NCBI RefSeq assembly: GCF_026616895.1
Contig: NZ_JANYME010000006.1
Coordinates: forward strand, 1-64,000
Direction of reading: 5' to 3'
DNA: 64,000 bases
Source: Campylobacter sp. MG1
Lineage (GTDB): Bacteria; Campylobacterota; Campylobacteria; Campylobacterales; Campylobacteraceae
How positions within the stretch are numbered: the stretch's first letter is position 1; every line of letters begins with the position of its first letter. This document shows positions 1 through 8,929 of this stretch, in pieces. A program made the position numbers and the translations under genes. The notes beneath the pieces are model-generated. The model was given only the letters and a program-made list of their open reading frames with translations, did no database searches and was not told the origin of the DNA.

Positions 1-89
1 TAGTTACCGCCCACAGCAAAATCAGCGACTGGGGTGAAGTCGTAACAAGGTAACCGTAGGAGAACCTGCGGTTGGATCACCTCCTTTCT
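1..89 (+). rRNA. 16S ribosomal RNA, 3' end (partial)
   Basis: The first 89 bases match the end of bacterial 16S rRNA: the helix 44/45 region with the GAAGTCGTAACAAGG block at 37-51, then the GGTTGGATCA segment and the anti-Shine-Dalgarno CCTCCTTTCT at 80-89. The 5' part lies outside the window. The exact mature 3' end is inferred by likeness to Campylobacter 16S. The next RNA gene is tRNA-Ile, but no 23S follows. Confidence 0.95.
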
Positions 90-97
90 AGAGTACA

Positions 98-123
98 TAC
101 TCTTTAACTCACACTAAAGAGTA
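98..123 (+). other. Stem-loop in the 16S-tRNA spacer
   Basis: An inverted repeat of 9 bp (98-106 with 115-123, loop 107-114) starts nine bases after the 16S 3' end. Such stems often flank mature rRNA and serve in RNase III processing. It has no U-run, so it does not look like a terminator. The processing role is inferred. Confidence 0.45.
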
Positions 124-206
124 ATAAATATTTCAAGAGCTCTTGAGAGCTTGTTTGGATATCAAAGGTTGAAATGAAATAAGATAACAATAATTCTACT
201 TCTTAA

Positions 207-283
207 GGGCCTATAGCTCAGCTGGTTAGAGTGCACCCCTGATAAGGGTGAGGTCACAAGTTCAAGTCTTGTTAGGCCCACCA
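207..283 (+). tRNA. tRNA-Ile (anticodon GAT)
   Basis: A 77-base cloverleaf: acceptor stem GGGCCTA at 207-213 pairs with TAGGCCC at 273-279, discriminator A at 280 and an encoded CCA at 281-283. The D-arm contains AGCTCAG and the T-arm GTTCAAGTC. The anticodon GAT is at 241-243 in the loop CTGATAA, flanked by the CACCC/GGGTG stem. tRNA-Ile after 16S is typical of rRNA operons, but the tRNA-Ala that usually accompanies it in Campylobacter is missing. Confidence 0.97.
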
Positions 284-504
284 GATTATCATTTATTATC
301 CTTTATTTATTTTTTGTAAGTTTTTATTTTTAAGTGTGGTTTTTTATAAATTTTATATTAAAAATATTCATTATTAATTTATTTAGTTGTTTTTTGTTTT
401 ATTTTATACTATAATCGTTTTTTGAATTTGTAATAATTAGAAAATATGTTATATGGGATATACTTTTTTTATTACAATCAATAATATTACAAAAAGGAGA
501 AATT
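284..504 (+). promoter_or_regulatory. rplI: Spacer without 23S; rplI-operon promoter (-10 at 410-415)
   Basis: The 221 bases between tRNA-Ile and rplI are very AT-rich and hold no 23S start. A perfect TATAAT lies at 410-415, preceded by a T-rich stretch with no clear -35 box, which is the Campylobacter sigma70 pattern. It would give a leader of roughly 85 bases. A strong ribosome binding site (AAAAAGGAGAAATT) precedes the rplI ATG. I see no ORF or obvious strong terminator here; T-rich runs after the tRNA could end the rRNA transcript. Confidence 0.6.
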
Positions 505-948
505 ATGAAAGTTTTATTAATTAAAGATGTAAAAGGCTTAGGTAAAGCCGGAGAAGTTAAAGAAGTAAAAGATGGTTATGGTCAAAATTTCTTAATCGGT
601 AAAGGTTTTGCAAAAGTTGCTAGCACAGAAGTGCTTAGAAAACACGCAAGTGATTTAAAGAAAAAAGAAGAGCAAGACAGATATGAACTTGAATTAATGA
701 ATAAATTAAAAGATAGTTTAGCTGATAAAAAAGTTATTATTAAAAAACAATTAGGTGCTAATGGAGCATTATTTGGTGGAGTTACAAAAGATGAAATTTC
801 ACACGCTATTAAAGAGCAATTTAACCTTGAACTTGATAAAAAAAGTATTCAAGATTATGCTATTAAAGCAGAAGGTGAGTATAAAGTGAGTGCAAAATTA
901 GGTCATGGCATTGTTGCTGAATTTGTAGTAGTGGTAAAAGGTGCTTAA
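505..948 (+). CDS. rplI: 50S ribosomal protein L9
   Basis: 147 residues, normal for bacterial L9, which binds 23S rRNA domain V and helps keep the reading frame. The N-terminal globular domain is clear: it starts [18 protein letters not shown] and continues with GYGQNFLI and GKGFAKVA, followed by the long charged connecting helix (about 45-75) and a C-terminal domain ending in VVVVKGA. The ATG is set by AAAAAGGAG upstream. Its stop overlaps the hslV start by one base (TAATG), indicating translational coupling. It heads a long string of co-directional genes. Confidence 0.97.
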   Translation: MKVLLIKDVKGLGKAGEVKEVKDGYGQNFLIGKGFAKVASTEVLRKHASDLKKKEEQDRYELELMNKLKDSLADKKVIIKKQLGANGALFGGVTKDEISHAIKEQFNLELDKKSIQDYAIKAEGEYKVSAKLGHGIVAEFVVVVKGA

Positions 949-1484
949 TGTTTCACGCTACTACGATTTTAGCTTATAAAGGAAAAGATGCTTCAGTAAT
1001 TGGTGGTGACGGGCAAGTTACTTTTGGAAATACGGTTTTAAAGGGTAATGCAGTAAAACTTAGAAAGCTTTATGAAGGAAAAGTATTAGCAGGTTTTGCA
1101 GGAAGCACTGCTGATGCTTTTACTTTATTTGATATGTTTGAAAAAATGCTTGAGAGTAAAAAAGGAGATTTAGAAAGAGCTGTTATTGAGTTTTCAAAAG
1201 AGTGGAGAAAAGATAAATACTTAAGAAAACTTGAAGCTATGATGATAGTTTTAAACAGAAAACAAATCTTTTTATTAAGCGGGACAGGCGATGTAGTTGT
1301 GCCACAAGATGAGTGCATTTGTGCTATTGGAAGTGGTGGAGCATACGCACTTAGTGCTGCAAGAGCATTGCATAATCATGCGAATTTAGATGAATTAACT
1401 TTAGTTAAAGAAAGTCTTAAAATTGCAGGAGAGATTTGTATTTATACAAACACAAATATAACTACTTATGAATTAAGGGATTAA
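948..1484 (+). CDS. hslV: ATP-dependent protease subunit HslV
   Basis: 178 residues. HslV is the threonine peptidase of the HslVU (ClpQY) proteasome-like complex in the cytoplasm, degrading unfolded proteins. The predicted nucleophile is the first Thr of the ATTIL segment, after a four-residue MFHA propeptide, a layout also seen in Helicobacter HslV. Also visible are the GGDGQVTFG motif, the Lys-rich GNAVKLRKL segment and the [14 protein letters not shown] helix. It is coupled to rplI by TAATG overlap and followed two bases later by hslU. Confidence 0.97.
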   Translation: MFHATTILAYKGKDASVIGGDGQVTFGNTVLKGNAVKLRKLYEGKVLAGFAGSTADAFTLFDMFEKMLESKKGDLERAVIEFSKEWRKDKYLRKLEAMMIVLNRKQIFLLSGTGDVVVPQDECICAIGSGGAYALSAARALHNHANLDELTLVKESLKIAGEICIYTNTNITTYELRD

Positions 1485-1486
1485 GA

Positions 1487-2806
1487 ATGCAGATGTTACC
1501 TAAAGAAATTGTTGAATTTTTAGATGAATATGTAATAGGTCAAGAAAAAGCTAAAAAGGTAATTGCTATTGCTTTAAGAAATAGATATAGAAGATTAAAG
1601 CTTGAAGAAAGTATGCAAGATGATGTTGTTCCTAAAAATATTTTAATGATAGGAAGCACAGGTGTGGGTAAAACAGAAATTGCAAGAAGAATTGCTAAAT
1701 TAATGGGCTTACCTTTTATTAAAGTAGAAGCTAGTAAATATACTGAAGTTGGTTTTGTTGGTCGTGATGTAGAAAGTATGGTAAGAGATTTAGCTAATGC
1801 GGCTTTAACTTTAGTAAAAAATGAACATTTAGAAAAAAACAAATCAAGATTAGCCGAACTAATAGAAAATAAAATTTTAGAAAAATTATTACCGCCATTA
1901 CCAAAAGGTGTTAGTGAAGAAAAACAAGCAGAGTATGAAACTAGCTTAGAAAAGATGAAAGAGCGTCTAAGAAATAAAGAATTTGAAGATAAGGTTATAG
2001 AAATTTATGTAACCCAACGCTCACTTGAGACAAATCCAAATCTACCACCAGAACTTGCAAGTATGCAAGAGATGGTAAAAGTGATTGGTATTGCTGATAA
2101 AAAAGTAAAAAAAGAGTTAAAAATTAAAGACGCTAGAAAAGTTTTAGAAACTGAATTAACAGATAGTGTTTTAGATAATGAAAGTATTAAAGATGAAGCC
2201 TTAAAAAGAGTTCAAAATGAAGGAATAATCTTTATTGACGAGATAGATAAAGTTGCGGTAAGCTCGGGTAATTCAAGTAGACAAGACCCTAGCAAAGAAG
2301 GTGTTCAAAGAGATTTGTTACCTATCGTAGAAGGTAGTGTAGTAAATACTAAATTAGGTAATGTAAAAACTGATCATATATTATTTATTGCAGCAGGTGC
2401 ATTTCATTTAAGTAAGCCAAGTGATTTAATCCCTGAATTACAAGGTAGATTTCCACTAAGAGTTGAGCTTGATAGCTTGGGTGCTGATGAATTGTATGAG
2501 ATTTTAACAAGACCTAAAAACTCACTTTTAAAACAATATAAAGCACTTTTAGAAACTGAAGGAGTTAATTTAGTGTTTGAAGATGATGCTATTAAAAAAA
2601 TTGCAAAAATAGCAGCACAAGCAAATGAAAGTATGGAAGATATAGGTGCTAGACGCTTACATACTGTTATTGAAAAATTAGTAGAAGATATTTCTTATGA
2701 GTGTGATAAATACAAAGATAAAGATTGTGTAATAGATACAAAATTAGTTGATGATAAATTAGGCTCTATTATAGAAAATCAAGATATAGCAAGATATATT
2801 TTATGA
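1487..2806 (+). CDS. hslU: ATP-dependent protease ATPase subunit HslU
   Basis: 439 residues, a Clp/Hsp100 AAA+ unfoldase that feeds substrates to HslV. The N-terminus reads LPKEIVEFLDEYVIGQEKAK. Walker A GSTGVGKT is at residues 56-63 and Walker B IIFIDEID near 247-254. The family-specific I-domain lies between them (about 110-230). The GRFPLRVEL sensor region follows, and the C-terminus ends ARYIL, matching the tail that docks into HslV. The stop overlaps the era ATG by four bases (ATGA). Confidence 0.97.
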   Translation: MQMLPKEIVEFLDEYVIGQEKAKKVIAIALRNRYRRLKLEESMQDDVVPKNILMIGSTGVGKTEIARRIAKLMGLPFIKVEASKYTEVGFVGRDVESMVRDLANAALTLVKNEHLEKNKSRLAELIENKILEKLLPPLPKGVSEEKQAEYETSLEKMKERLRNKEFEDKVIEIYVTQRSLETNPNLPPELASMQEMVKVIGIADKKVKKELKIKDARKVLETELTDSVLDNESIKDEALKRVQNEGIIFIDEIDKVAVSSGNSSRQDPSKEGVQRDLLPIVEGSVVNTKLGNVKTDHILFIAAGAFHLSKPSDLIPELQGRFPLRVELDSLGADELYEILTRPKNSLLKQYKALLETEGVNLVFEDDAIKKIAKIAAQANESMEDIGARRLHTVIEKLVEDISYECDKYKDKDCVIDTKLVDDKLGSIIENQDIARYIL

Positions 2807-3678
2807 AAAGCGGTTTTGTAAGTGTAATCGGCAGAACAAATGCCGGTAAAAGCACAATGATTAATTCTTTACTAGGCGAAAATATTTGCCTAGTATCACA
2901 TAAAGAAAATGCCACAAGAAGAAAAATGAATGTGGTAATAATGCACGATGAAAATCAAATAATATTAATAGATACTCCAGGCCTACACGAAAGCAATAAG
3001 AATTTCAATCAACTATTAATAGAAGCTGCTAAAAAGAGCTTAGATGAGTGTGATTTGATTGTATTCGTTATGAGTATTTTTGATAGTTTAGATGAATATA
3101 AAAAATTTTTAGATTTAAAGCCAAAGGTTGAGCATATTGTAGTTATAAACAAAGTTGATTTGGTTGAACCTAAAAAATTATTGGATAAATTAGAAGAATT
3201 TAATAAATTAGATATTGTTCCTAATATCATTCCTTATTCATCAAAAAATAAATTCTATAAAAATAAATTATTAGATGAGATGGTAAAGTATTTACCAGAA
3301 CACCCATATTTTTTTGACCCAGAATTTAGCACTGATAAAACAACTAAAGATGTTATTAAAGAATTAATAATAGAAAGCATTTACCAAAATTTAAGTGATG
3401 AATTGCCATATTGTTGTGAAGTGTTAATTAATAAAATTATAGAAAAAGATAATTTTTTAACTATTTATGCCGATATTATTACAGATTCAGAAAATCATAA
3501 AGCAATGCTAATTGGTCGAAATGCTAATACAATTAAGCGTATTGGAATAGTTGCTAGGAAAAGAATTGCTGAAGTTTTTTTATTAAAAATTAACTTAAAG
3601 TTGGTTGCAAAAGTTCAAAAAAAATGGTATGATGACGAGAGATTTTTGAAAAAAATCGGTATTATGTCAAATCATTAA
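2803..3678 (+). CDS. era: GTPase Era
   Basis: 291 residues. Era is a Ras-like GTPase that binds the 3' end of 16S rRNA and aids 30S assembly at the inner membrane. G1 is at residues 10-18 (GRTNAGKST, the Campylobacterota variant of GRPNVGKST), G3 DTPG at 57-60 and G4 NKVD at 116-119. A C-terminal KH domain follows, with the IGRNANTIKRIG loop near residue 235. The start overlaps hslU by four bases. The next gene follows after 11 bp. Confidence 0.96.
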   Translation: MKSGFVSVIGRTNAGKSTMINSLLGENICLVSHKENATRRKMNVVIMHDENQIILIDTPGLHESNKNFNQLLIEAAKKSLDECDLIVFVMSIFDSLDEYKKFLDLKPKVEHIVVINKVDLVEPKKLLDKLEEFNKLDIVPNIIPYSSKNKFYKNKLLDEMVKYLPEHPYFFDPEFSTDKTTKDVIKELIIESIYQNLSDELPYCCEVLINKIIEKDNFLTIYADIITDSENHKAMLIGRNANTIKRIGIVARKRIAEVFLLKINLKLVAKVQKKWYDDERFLKKIGIMSNH

Positions 3679-3689
3679 AAGGTGTTTAG

Positions 3690-5375
3690 ATGTCTAAAGC
3701 GGTGAAAAAAAGGGATATTGTAGTTTTAGAGCCTAGTTCTAAAAAGCTTTATAAACTATCGGACAATATACTTAGTGAAATTACTGTCAAAGAAAAAAGT
3801 AATTCATCGTATAACTTAAGTTATATGCGTGGCGATAATGTTATGTACGCTTCAGTTGAGATTCCAAATGATAGTAAGGATGACGAGGTTAGCATAATTA
3901 CTAATAAAGCTTATGAAATTTTAGGATTAGATATTGAAAAAGGATATAAAATATCATATAGTATATCTAATGCTAGTGTCGGTATTAATACTGTTTATAA
4001 TGTTTTTGTTGTAGAAGATGAGAAAATAGACAGTGAATTTAAAGATGTAGCTAATAAAATGCAATATATTGATTATATTGATATGGAACCTTTGCTATAT
4101 CAAAATTATTATTCTAATAAATTGATTGATAGTGCCGGTATTCAAGTATTTATATATTTTCATAAAACTTATACTACTCTTACTGTTTATAAGGATGGAG
4201 AACTTGTTAATTATAAAATTTTAAATATGATTAGCATAGATAAAGTTTATGGAGAATATGTTAGAGATTTAGGAGAAAGAATTCCAGAACATATTTTCAT
4301 ATCGGATTTAAATAAATATGGTTTTGATAATCCTGATAATATTAAAAGAGTATCTTTAAATACTATTTTTTGCAATTATTTTAGATTTGTTGGTTCAAAT
4401 TTAGAATTAATATTAAGAGGCTTATCTAGGGATAGCGAGCAAATAACTAAAGTTTTTGTAGGAACTGATATTGGTTTTAGTCAAAATTTCTTACAAAAAG
4501 TAGAAGTATTCTTTGGATGTTTTAATAGTCCTGAAGAGAATAAATTAGATAAGTTATTAGAAAATGTTATTGAATCTAATCAAGATAGTTGTGTTGTTGG
4601 TGAATTTATCAATATTCATAAAATAAGATATGATTTATTTAAAAATGTTAAAAATTTTATAGTAGAGAACAATAATAACTCTGATTTTACTAATATGCCT
4701 GAAAAAGATAGCCCAGAGTTAAAAATCAATCCTTTTGTATTATTGTGTCTATTAAGAGGTAACGAGCAATTAAAATTACCTAGTGATATATTTAATATCT
4801 CTCCTTATTTAAGACCACCACCGTTTTTACAAAGATATTCAGGTAAATTATTATTGTCAGTATTAGTTGTTGCCGTGTTGTCTAGTATTTATCCTCTTTA
4901 TAATGTCATCACTAATTTTTTTATTACACAAGAAATTGATAAGATAGTAGAGTCTTTACCTGAAAAAGAAGGTGTATATAAAAAAGTTGATAGTGAGATT
5001 AAGGCATTAAATGAAAAAATAGCTGGTGTTGAGCAAGAGGTAAGTGACGAGAAAAATAAAAGGGATTATAGATATAGACTACTTGATAATATTTATAATA
5101 AAAAAGTTAATTATTTATCTAAAGCAAAGGTTTTCGTTGATATTGGAAATATTTTAAATTCTACTAATATAAAGGTTACTAAGTTAGAAATAGATAAAGA
5201 TAGAATCAGTTTATTACTAAAAGGTAGTTCTACTGGCATGACATCTTTTCTTAAAGAAATAGGTAATAATGATAATTATATAATAGAATCTAAAGAAGTT
5301 TTGATAAGTATTTTGGATAAAAACAATAAATTAAAAGAATATGAAAGTAATATTGTAATAAGGGTATTGAAATGA
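3690..5375 (+). CDS. PilM/PilN-fused (GspL/MshI-like) inner-membrane platform protein
   Basis: 561 residues. A long cytoplasmic N-terminal part (about 1-380) with PilM/GspL-like actin-fold character precedes one hydrophobic segment near 386-410. A coiled region with repeated Glu/Lys (about 425-470) and a small C-terminal alpha/beta domain of PilN type follow. This is the GspL/MshI plan, in which PilM and PilN are one chain. Such proteins link the secretion ATPase to the periplasmic alignment complex. Position after era resembles C. jejuni Cj0660c (from memory). Fold assignment is inferred from layout and neighbours, since sequence identity to PilM is not obvious by eye. Confidence 0.7.
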   Translation: MSKAVKKRDIVVLEPSSKKLYKLSDNILSEITVKEKSNSSYNLSYMRGDNVMYASVEIPNDSKDDEVSIITNKAYEILGLDIEKGYKISYSISNASVGINTVYNVFVVEDEKIDSEFKDVANKMQYIDYIDMEPLLYQNYYSNKLIDSAGIQVFIYFHKTYTTLTVYKDGELVNYKILNMISIDKVYGEYVRDLGERIPEHIFISDLNKYGFDNPDNIKRVSLNTIFCNYFRFVGSNLELILRGLSRDSEQITKVFVGTDIGFSQNFLQKVEVFFGCFNSPEENKLDKLLENVIESNQDSCVVGEFINIHKIRYDLFKNVKNFIVENNNNSDFTNMPEKDSPELKINPFVLLCLLRGNEQLKLPSDIFNISPYLRPPPFLQRYSGKLLLSVLVVAVLSSIYPLYNVITNFFITQEIDKIVESLPEKEGVYKKVDSEIKALNEKIAGVEQEVSDEKNKRDYRYRLLDNIYNKKVNYLSKAKVFVDIGNILNSTNIKVTKLEIDKDRISLLLKGSSTGMTSFLKEIGNNDNYIIESKEVLISILDKNNKLKEYESNIVIRVLK

Positions 5376-6085
5376 AACAAGTTAGTATATTTGATAAAAT
5401 AGATAATTATTATGAAAAACAACCTAATACAAATGCGTTTTATATGACTATCTTATTAGTTGCTGTTCTTATTGGATACTTAATATATGATTATACCTAT
5501 GAATCTACACAAGAGAATTTAGAAGAAAGCAGGGTAAAATTACAAGAAGTAACAAATAGACTCAATGAAGTAGATGGCTTTATAGAAACTCACAGGATTA
5601 ATGATACGATTAAAAAACTAACTCTTAAATTACAAGATACTGAAAAAAATAGAGATAGCGTAATTGATGATAATAACTATTTTGACAATAAATTAAGAGA
5701 AGCATCTAAATTGCTTTACAATCAAAAGAACTGGTCTGAATTTATGGCTAAAATAAATGATTTATCAAAGACTTATAAGGTAAATTTATACGATGTAAAG
5801 AGTAGTATAAATGATTTAAATACTCAAAATGTTGAAGAAGTTTTTAATGTTGTATTTAATTTAGATGGAAAATTTCAAGATATTTTACATTTTGTAAATA
5901 AATTAGAGCAATCAGTTGATGTTGTTGATGTTAGTTACTTATCAATTTATAAAGATGGTGAAAATAAAGATGAAAACAATTCTTATAACAATAATTCATC
6001 TAATCAAAAGCAAGAAACTAACCCTATCAATAAAAATTCGATAAAAGCAGATATTAAAATATCAATATGGGGGATTAAATATTAA
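5372..6085 (+). CDS. PilO/GspM/MshJ-like alignment-complex protein
   Basis: 237 residues with one N-terminal membrane helix (about 23-40, ILLVAVLIGYLIYDY), a coiled-coil stretch (about 45-110) and a periplasmic alpha/beta domain that includes LDGKFQDILHFVNKLEQ. This is the bitopic coil-plus-ferredoxin-like plan of PilO. An Asn/Ser-rich insert lies near 200-220. It overlaps the preceding gene by four bases (ATGA) and the next by one (TAATG). Likely partner of the upstream PilM/N-like protein in the inner-membrane platform of the transformation machine; C. jejuni Cj0659c is a probable counterpart. Confidence 0.7.
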   Translation: MKQVSIFDKIDNYYEKQPNTNAFYMTILLVAVLIGYLIYDYTYESTQENLEESRVKLQEVTNRLNEVDGFIETHRINDTIKKLTLKLQDTEKNRDSVIDDNNYFDNKLREASKLLYNQKNWSEFMAKINDLSKTYKVNLYDVKSSINDLNTQNVEEVFNVVFNLDGKFQDILHFVNKLEQSVDVVDVSYLSIYKDGENKDENNSYNNNSSNQKQETNPINKNSIKADIKISIWGIKY

Positions 6086-6453
6086 TGAAAAAGTTATTGT
6101 TAGTCTTAGTTTGTTTGCAGTTAGCAAATGCCATGAATAGAGCTGAGTTAGATGATAAAGTTAAAGAGCTTATTCAAATTAGAACAACCATAGAATCTAG
6201 TGAAATATCTAGTGTAAATAACCCATTTTATCAAGATAAGGATCAAGAACAAGATACTATAACATTTAGTTTATTTGCTATCGTTGATAAAAGGGCTAAG
6301 ATAAATCAAAAATGGTGTGGTATAGGTGAAGAAATTAGTAATGGTTATAAAGTAGTTTCAGTTAATAAAGAAAAAGTAGGAATATCAAATTCAAATAATT
6401 ATATAGAATTAAATTTAAAGGATATGAAGAATGTTAAAATCAAAGTTAAATAA
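6085..6453 (+). CDS. ctsR: PilP/MshK-like periplasmic protein (CtsR position)
   Basis: 122 residues with an N-terminal signal peptide (MKKLLLVLVCLQLANA, probable cleavage after ANA). The mature part ends in a small beta domain reading LFAIVDKRAKINQKW, GYKVVSV and IELNLKDMKNVKIKV. This resembles the HR/PilP domain of GspC, PilP and MshK, which joins the inner-membrane platform to the secretin. The gene sits directly before the secretin gene and overlaps it by 23 bases, matching the place of ctsR (Cj1475c) in C. jejuni. The symbol rests on synteny. Confidence 0.6.
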   Translation: MKKLLLVLVCLQLANAMNRAELDDKVKELIQIRTTIESSEISSVNNPFYQDKDQEQDTITFSLFAIVDKRAKINQKWCGIGEEISNGYKVVSVNKEKVGISNSNNYIELNLKDMKNVKIKVK

Positions 6454-8092
6454 AGTAATTTTATCTTTAAGTGCAAGTTTATTATTAGCTTCATCTTTAA
6501 ACGCATCGGACTGTACTCAAAAAGCTTTTGATATAAAAGTTAAAGAGGATACATCGGCTGGTGAAATAATAAATCAATTATCAAATATTTGTAATTTTAG
6601 TGTTGTGTATAAAGATTCTTATGCAAAAAATTCTTTAGGCGTTAGACAAGATGGTATTAATATAAAGAATATGCATATAAATAATATTTTTGATTTACTT
6701 ATCAAAGAGCAAGGTTTGGATTATTATTTTGCTGATAATGTTTTAAGAATACAAGGTTTGCAAACAAAAACTTTTAAATTAGATTATATTACATCTATTC
6801 GTAAAGGTAGTGCGGTTACTAAGGCAAATGTTGAATCTCAATCATCAAGTAGTAGTGATAGTAGTAGTTCAAGTTCAAGTTCAAGCTCAAGTTCAGATAG
6901 CGATAATATGATCGAGACTAAAGAGGAATTTGATTTTTGGAAAAATATAGGTAAAGAAATTTCAGATATCATACAAGGTTCAGGTATGAGTATCCCATCA
7001 ACTCAACCTACTATAAATTCTAATGCTGGTTTAATTACAGTTACAGCTAACCAAGAGATTTTAAATAGAATAGAGGCTTATTTAAGTCAGGTTCAAGAAT
7101 CACTCAAAAAACAAGTAGTAATTGATGTTTCAATTATAGAAGTAAGCCTTAATAAATCTCATAAAACAGGTATAGATTGGACACAATTTAATTTAGGTTT
7201 TAGTACAGCTGGTTCTACTATAGGAGATCCATTACAATTTACTGGTAATGGAAGTTACTTGCCTACAATTTCGCTTGGTATTGGTAGTCCAAAGGATAAG
7301 ACTGCAAATTATACAGGTTTTCAAGTTGGAAAATCTCATGATGGAAGATGGTTTGGCAAAGAAAATGTATCTTTAAATATGGGTCTAAATATGACAGGTA
7401 TGATTAACTTCTTAAAAGAAAGTGGAGATGTTAAGGTTGTTTCAAGTCCTAAAGTAGCGGCATTAAATAATCAGCAAGCATTAATCACAGTTGGTAATAC
7501 GTATAATTACAAAATTCAAAGTGGTAGCACTACAACTGATAGTGGCACAACAAACGATGGTGAAGAAGAAAAATCAATTTTCGTAGGTATTTTATTAAAT
7601 ATCTTACCTGAAATATCAGATGATAATAAGATTATGTTAAGAATTAACCCAAGTATTAGTGAATTATTACGCTCTGAAGATGCTAGCATTAATAATAGTG
7701 GCAAAAGTTATAGGGAAGTTGCACCTGATACAAGACAGAAAAAATTATCAACAGTTGTTCAAGTAAGAGATGGTGAAACTATAGTTTTAGGTGGTCTTAT
7801 AACTGATTCAGAAGGATTTTCAAAAAATGGTATCCCAGTTTTACAAGATATCCCATTTGTAGGTAAATTATTTGGTAGTAAGAAAAAAAGCAAAGATAAA
7901 TCAGAGTTGGTATTTGTAATAACTCCACATATAGTTGATTTTACACAAGATAAAAAAGAAGTTAAAAAATCTTTAGAGGATTTAGGATATTCTTTAGCAC
8001 TTGATTATAAAGATGAGTTAAAACCTGATGCTACTAAAAATGTATTTAAAGAAAAACAAGAAGAATTTGATTCAGTAAATAATTCAAAATAA
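6431..8092 (+). CDS. ctsD: Secretin CtsD (GspD/PilQ/MshL family)
   Basis: 553 residues. It forms the outer-membrane ring through which pseudopilus or DNA passes in transformation. A signal peptide (about 1-26, ends LNAS) is followed by an N0/STN-like domain (about 30-115) and a Ser-rich linker (about 136-158). N-domains follow, then the C-terminal secretin domain with VVSSPKVAALNNQQA, VVQVRDGETIVLGGLI and GIPVLQDIPFVGKLFG. The tail (about 505-553) is charged. The start lies inside the upstream gene; GGA near 6420 can serve as its ribosome binding site. Confidence 0.92.
   Translation: MLKSKLNKVILSLSASLLLASSLNASDCTQKAFDIKVKEDTSAGEIINQLSNICNFSVVYKDSYAKNSLGVRQDGINIKNMHINNIFDLLIKEQGLDYYFADNVLRIQGLQTKTFKLDYITSIRKGSAVTKANVESQSSSSSDSSSSSSSSSSSSDSDNMIETKEEFDFWKNIGKEISDIIQGSGMSIPSTQPTINSNAGLITVTANQEILNRIEAYLSQVQESLKKQVVIDVSIIEVSLNKSHKTGIDWTQFNLGFSTAGSTIGDPLQFTGNGSYLPTISLGIGSPKDKTANYTGFQVGKSHDGRWFGKENVSLNMGLNMTGMINFLKESGDVKVVSSPKVAALNNQQALITVGNTYNYKIQSGSTTTDSGTTNDGEEEKSIFVGILLNILPEISDDNKIMLRINPSISELLRSEDASINNSGKSYREVAPDTRQKKLSTVVQVRDGETIVLGGLITDSEGFSKNGIPVLQDIPFVGKLFGSKKKSKDKSELVFVITPHIVDFTQDKKEVKKSLEDLGYSLALDYKDELKPDATKNVFKEKQEEFDSVNNSK
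6866..6895 (+). repeat. Five hexamer repeats encoding Ser-Ser in the secretin linker
   Basis: Five tandem copies of a hexamer (AGTTCA, one copy AGCTCA) lie inside a longer AGT-rich stretch (about 6846-6900) encoding almost only Ser with a few Asp. Because the unit is six bases, copy change by slippage would vary linker length without breaking the frame. Confidence 0.8.
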
Positions 8093-8101
8093 GGGATATT
8101 T

Positions 8102-8929
8102 GTGAACAAATATACATTGGCTAAGGAATTGTTTATAGATAATTTAGAAAGTCTTAGATTTATCAATTTAGATAAGTCTAAGATTGCCTATCATAAAATT
8201 ATAACTTCATTAGAAAAACCACTTAAATTGATATTATTTTATGGAAAGCCAGGTTGTGGTAAGACTTTTTTATTAAATAAAATAGAAAAAGATTTAAAAG
8301 AAAAAAATAAAAAGATTATATTATTAGAACAGCCATTTTATTCAGAATCAGGATTTTACACAGAATTGCATAGAAAAATTTTTAATGAATATGTAGAGAT
8401 TGAAAAATACGAAGATTTTTTAAGAATTTTTAAAGATAAAGTTACTCAAACACCTGAAGAATTAAAATACGATGGATATATGGTAATGCTTGATGAAGCA
8501 CAAATGTATCCTGATATTTTAATAGAAAAAATTAGATTACTTTCAGATACTAGAATGTTTAAATTCTTATTTACCGTTCATAAAACAATAGCTGGTGAGG
8601 ATATTTTAGCACAAGGTCATTTTACTACTAGGATTTGGGAAAGTATTGAACTTAGTGAATCTAGCGAAGACGAAATAAAAACTTATATTGATAAAAAATT
8701 AGAAACTTTAAAAAATGGGTTAGATAAGGGTTTTTTTAATAATAAAAATTATAAATTTATTTATAATGTAACTAAGGGTAATTTAAGAACTGTTAATATG
8801 CTTTTATATAAGGCATTTGAAATTTATGAGTTTTACGAACAAGAAAGATTTAGTGAATTTAATAATCCTAAAGTAAATGAAAAAGTTTTAGAAATGGCAG
8901 CACTTGATAAAGGTTTGTTAGATGCTTAA
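8102..8929 (+). CDS. ctsP: AAA+ ATPase CtsP (ExeA/MshM family)
   Basis: 275 residues, starting at GTG with AAGGGATATTT upstream. Walker A FYGKPGCGKTF is near residues 46-54, Walker B MVMLDEAQ near 130-137, and an SDTRMFKFLFTVH sensor-like stretch follows. This is the ExeA/MshM type of AAA+ protein. ExeA helps secretin assembly in Aeromonas; in C. jejuni CtsP is needed for transformation. It lacks a membrane segment, so it is probably cytoplasmic. It overlaps the next gene by eight bases. Confidence 0.87.
   Translation: MNKYTLAKELFIDNLESLRFINLDKSKIAYHKIITSLEKPLKLILFYGKPGCGKTFLLNKIEKDLKEKNKKIILLEQPFYSESGFYTELHRKIFNEYVEIEKYEDFLRIFKDKVTQTPEELKYDGYMVMLDEAQMYPDILIEKIRLLSDTRMFKFLFTVHKTIAGEDILAQGHFTTRIWESIELSESSEDEIKTYIDKKLETLKNGLDKGFFNNKNYKFIYNVTKGNLRTVNMLLYKAFEIYEFYEQERFSEFNNPKVNEKVLEMAALDKGLLDA

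Noticed and set aside
284-504. Possible degenerate 23S start after tRNA-Ile
   Set aside because: The sequence is uniformly A/T-rich and shows none of the conserved 23S 5' end; rplI with its promoter follows at once.
1070-1318. Open frame of 82 codons on the - strand inside hslV
   Set aside because: Shadow of hslV, which has full family motifs; no ribosome binding site. The same holds for other frames lying inside recognised genes, such as 32033-32434 (in glmU) and 46274-46762 (in dapE).
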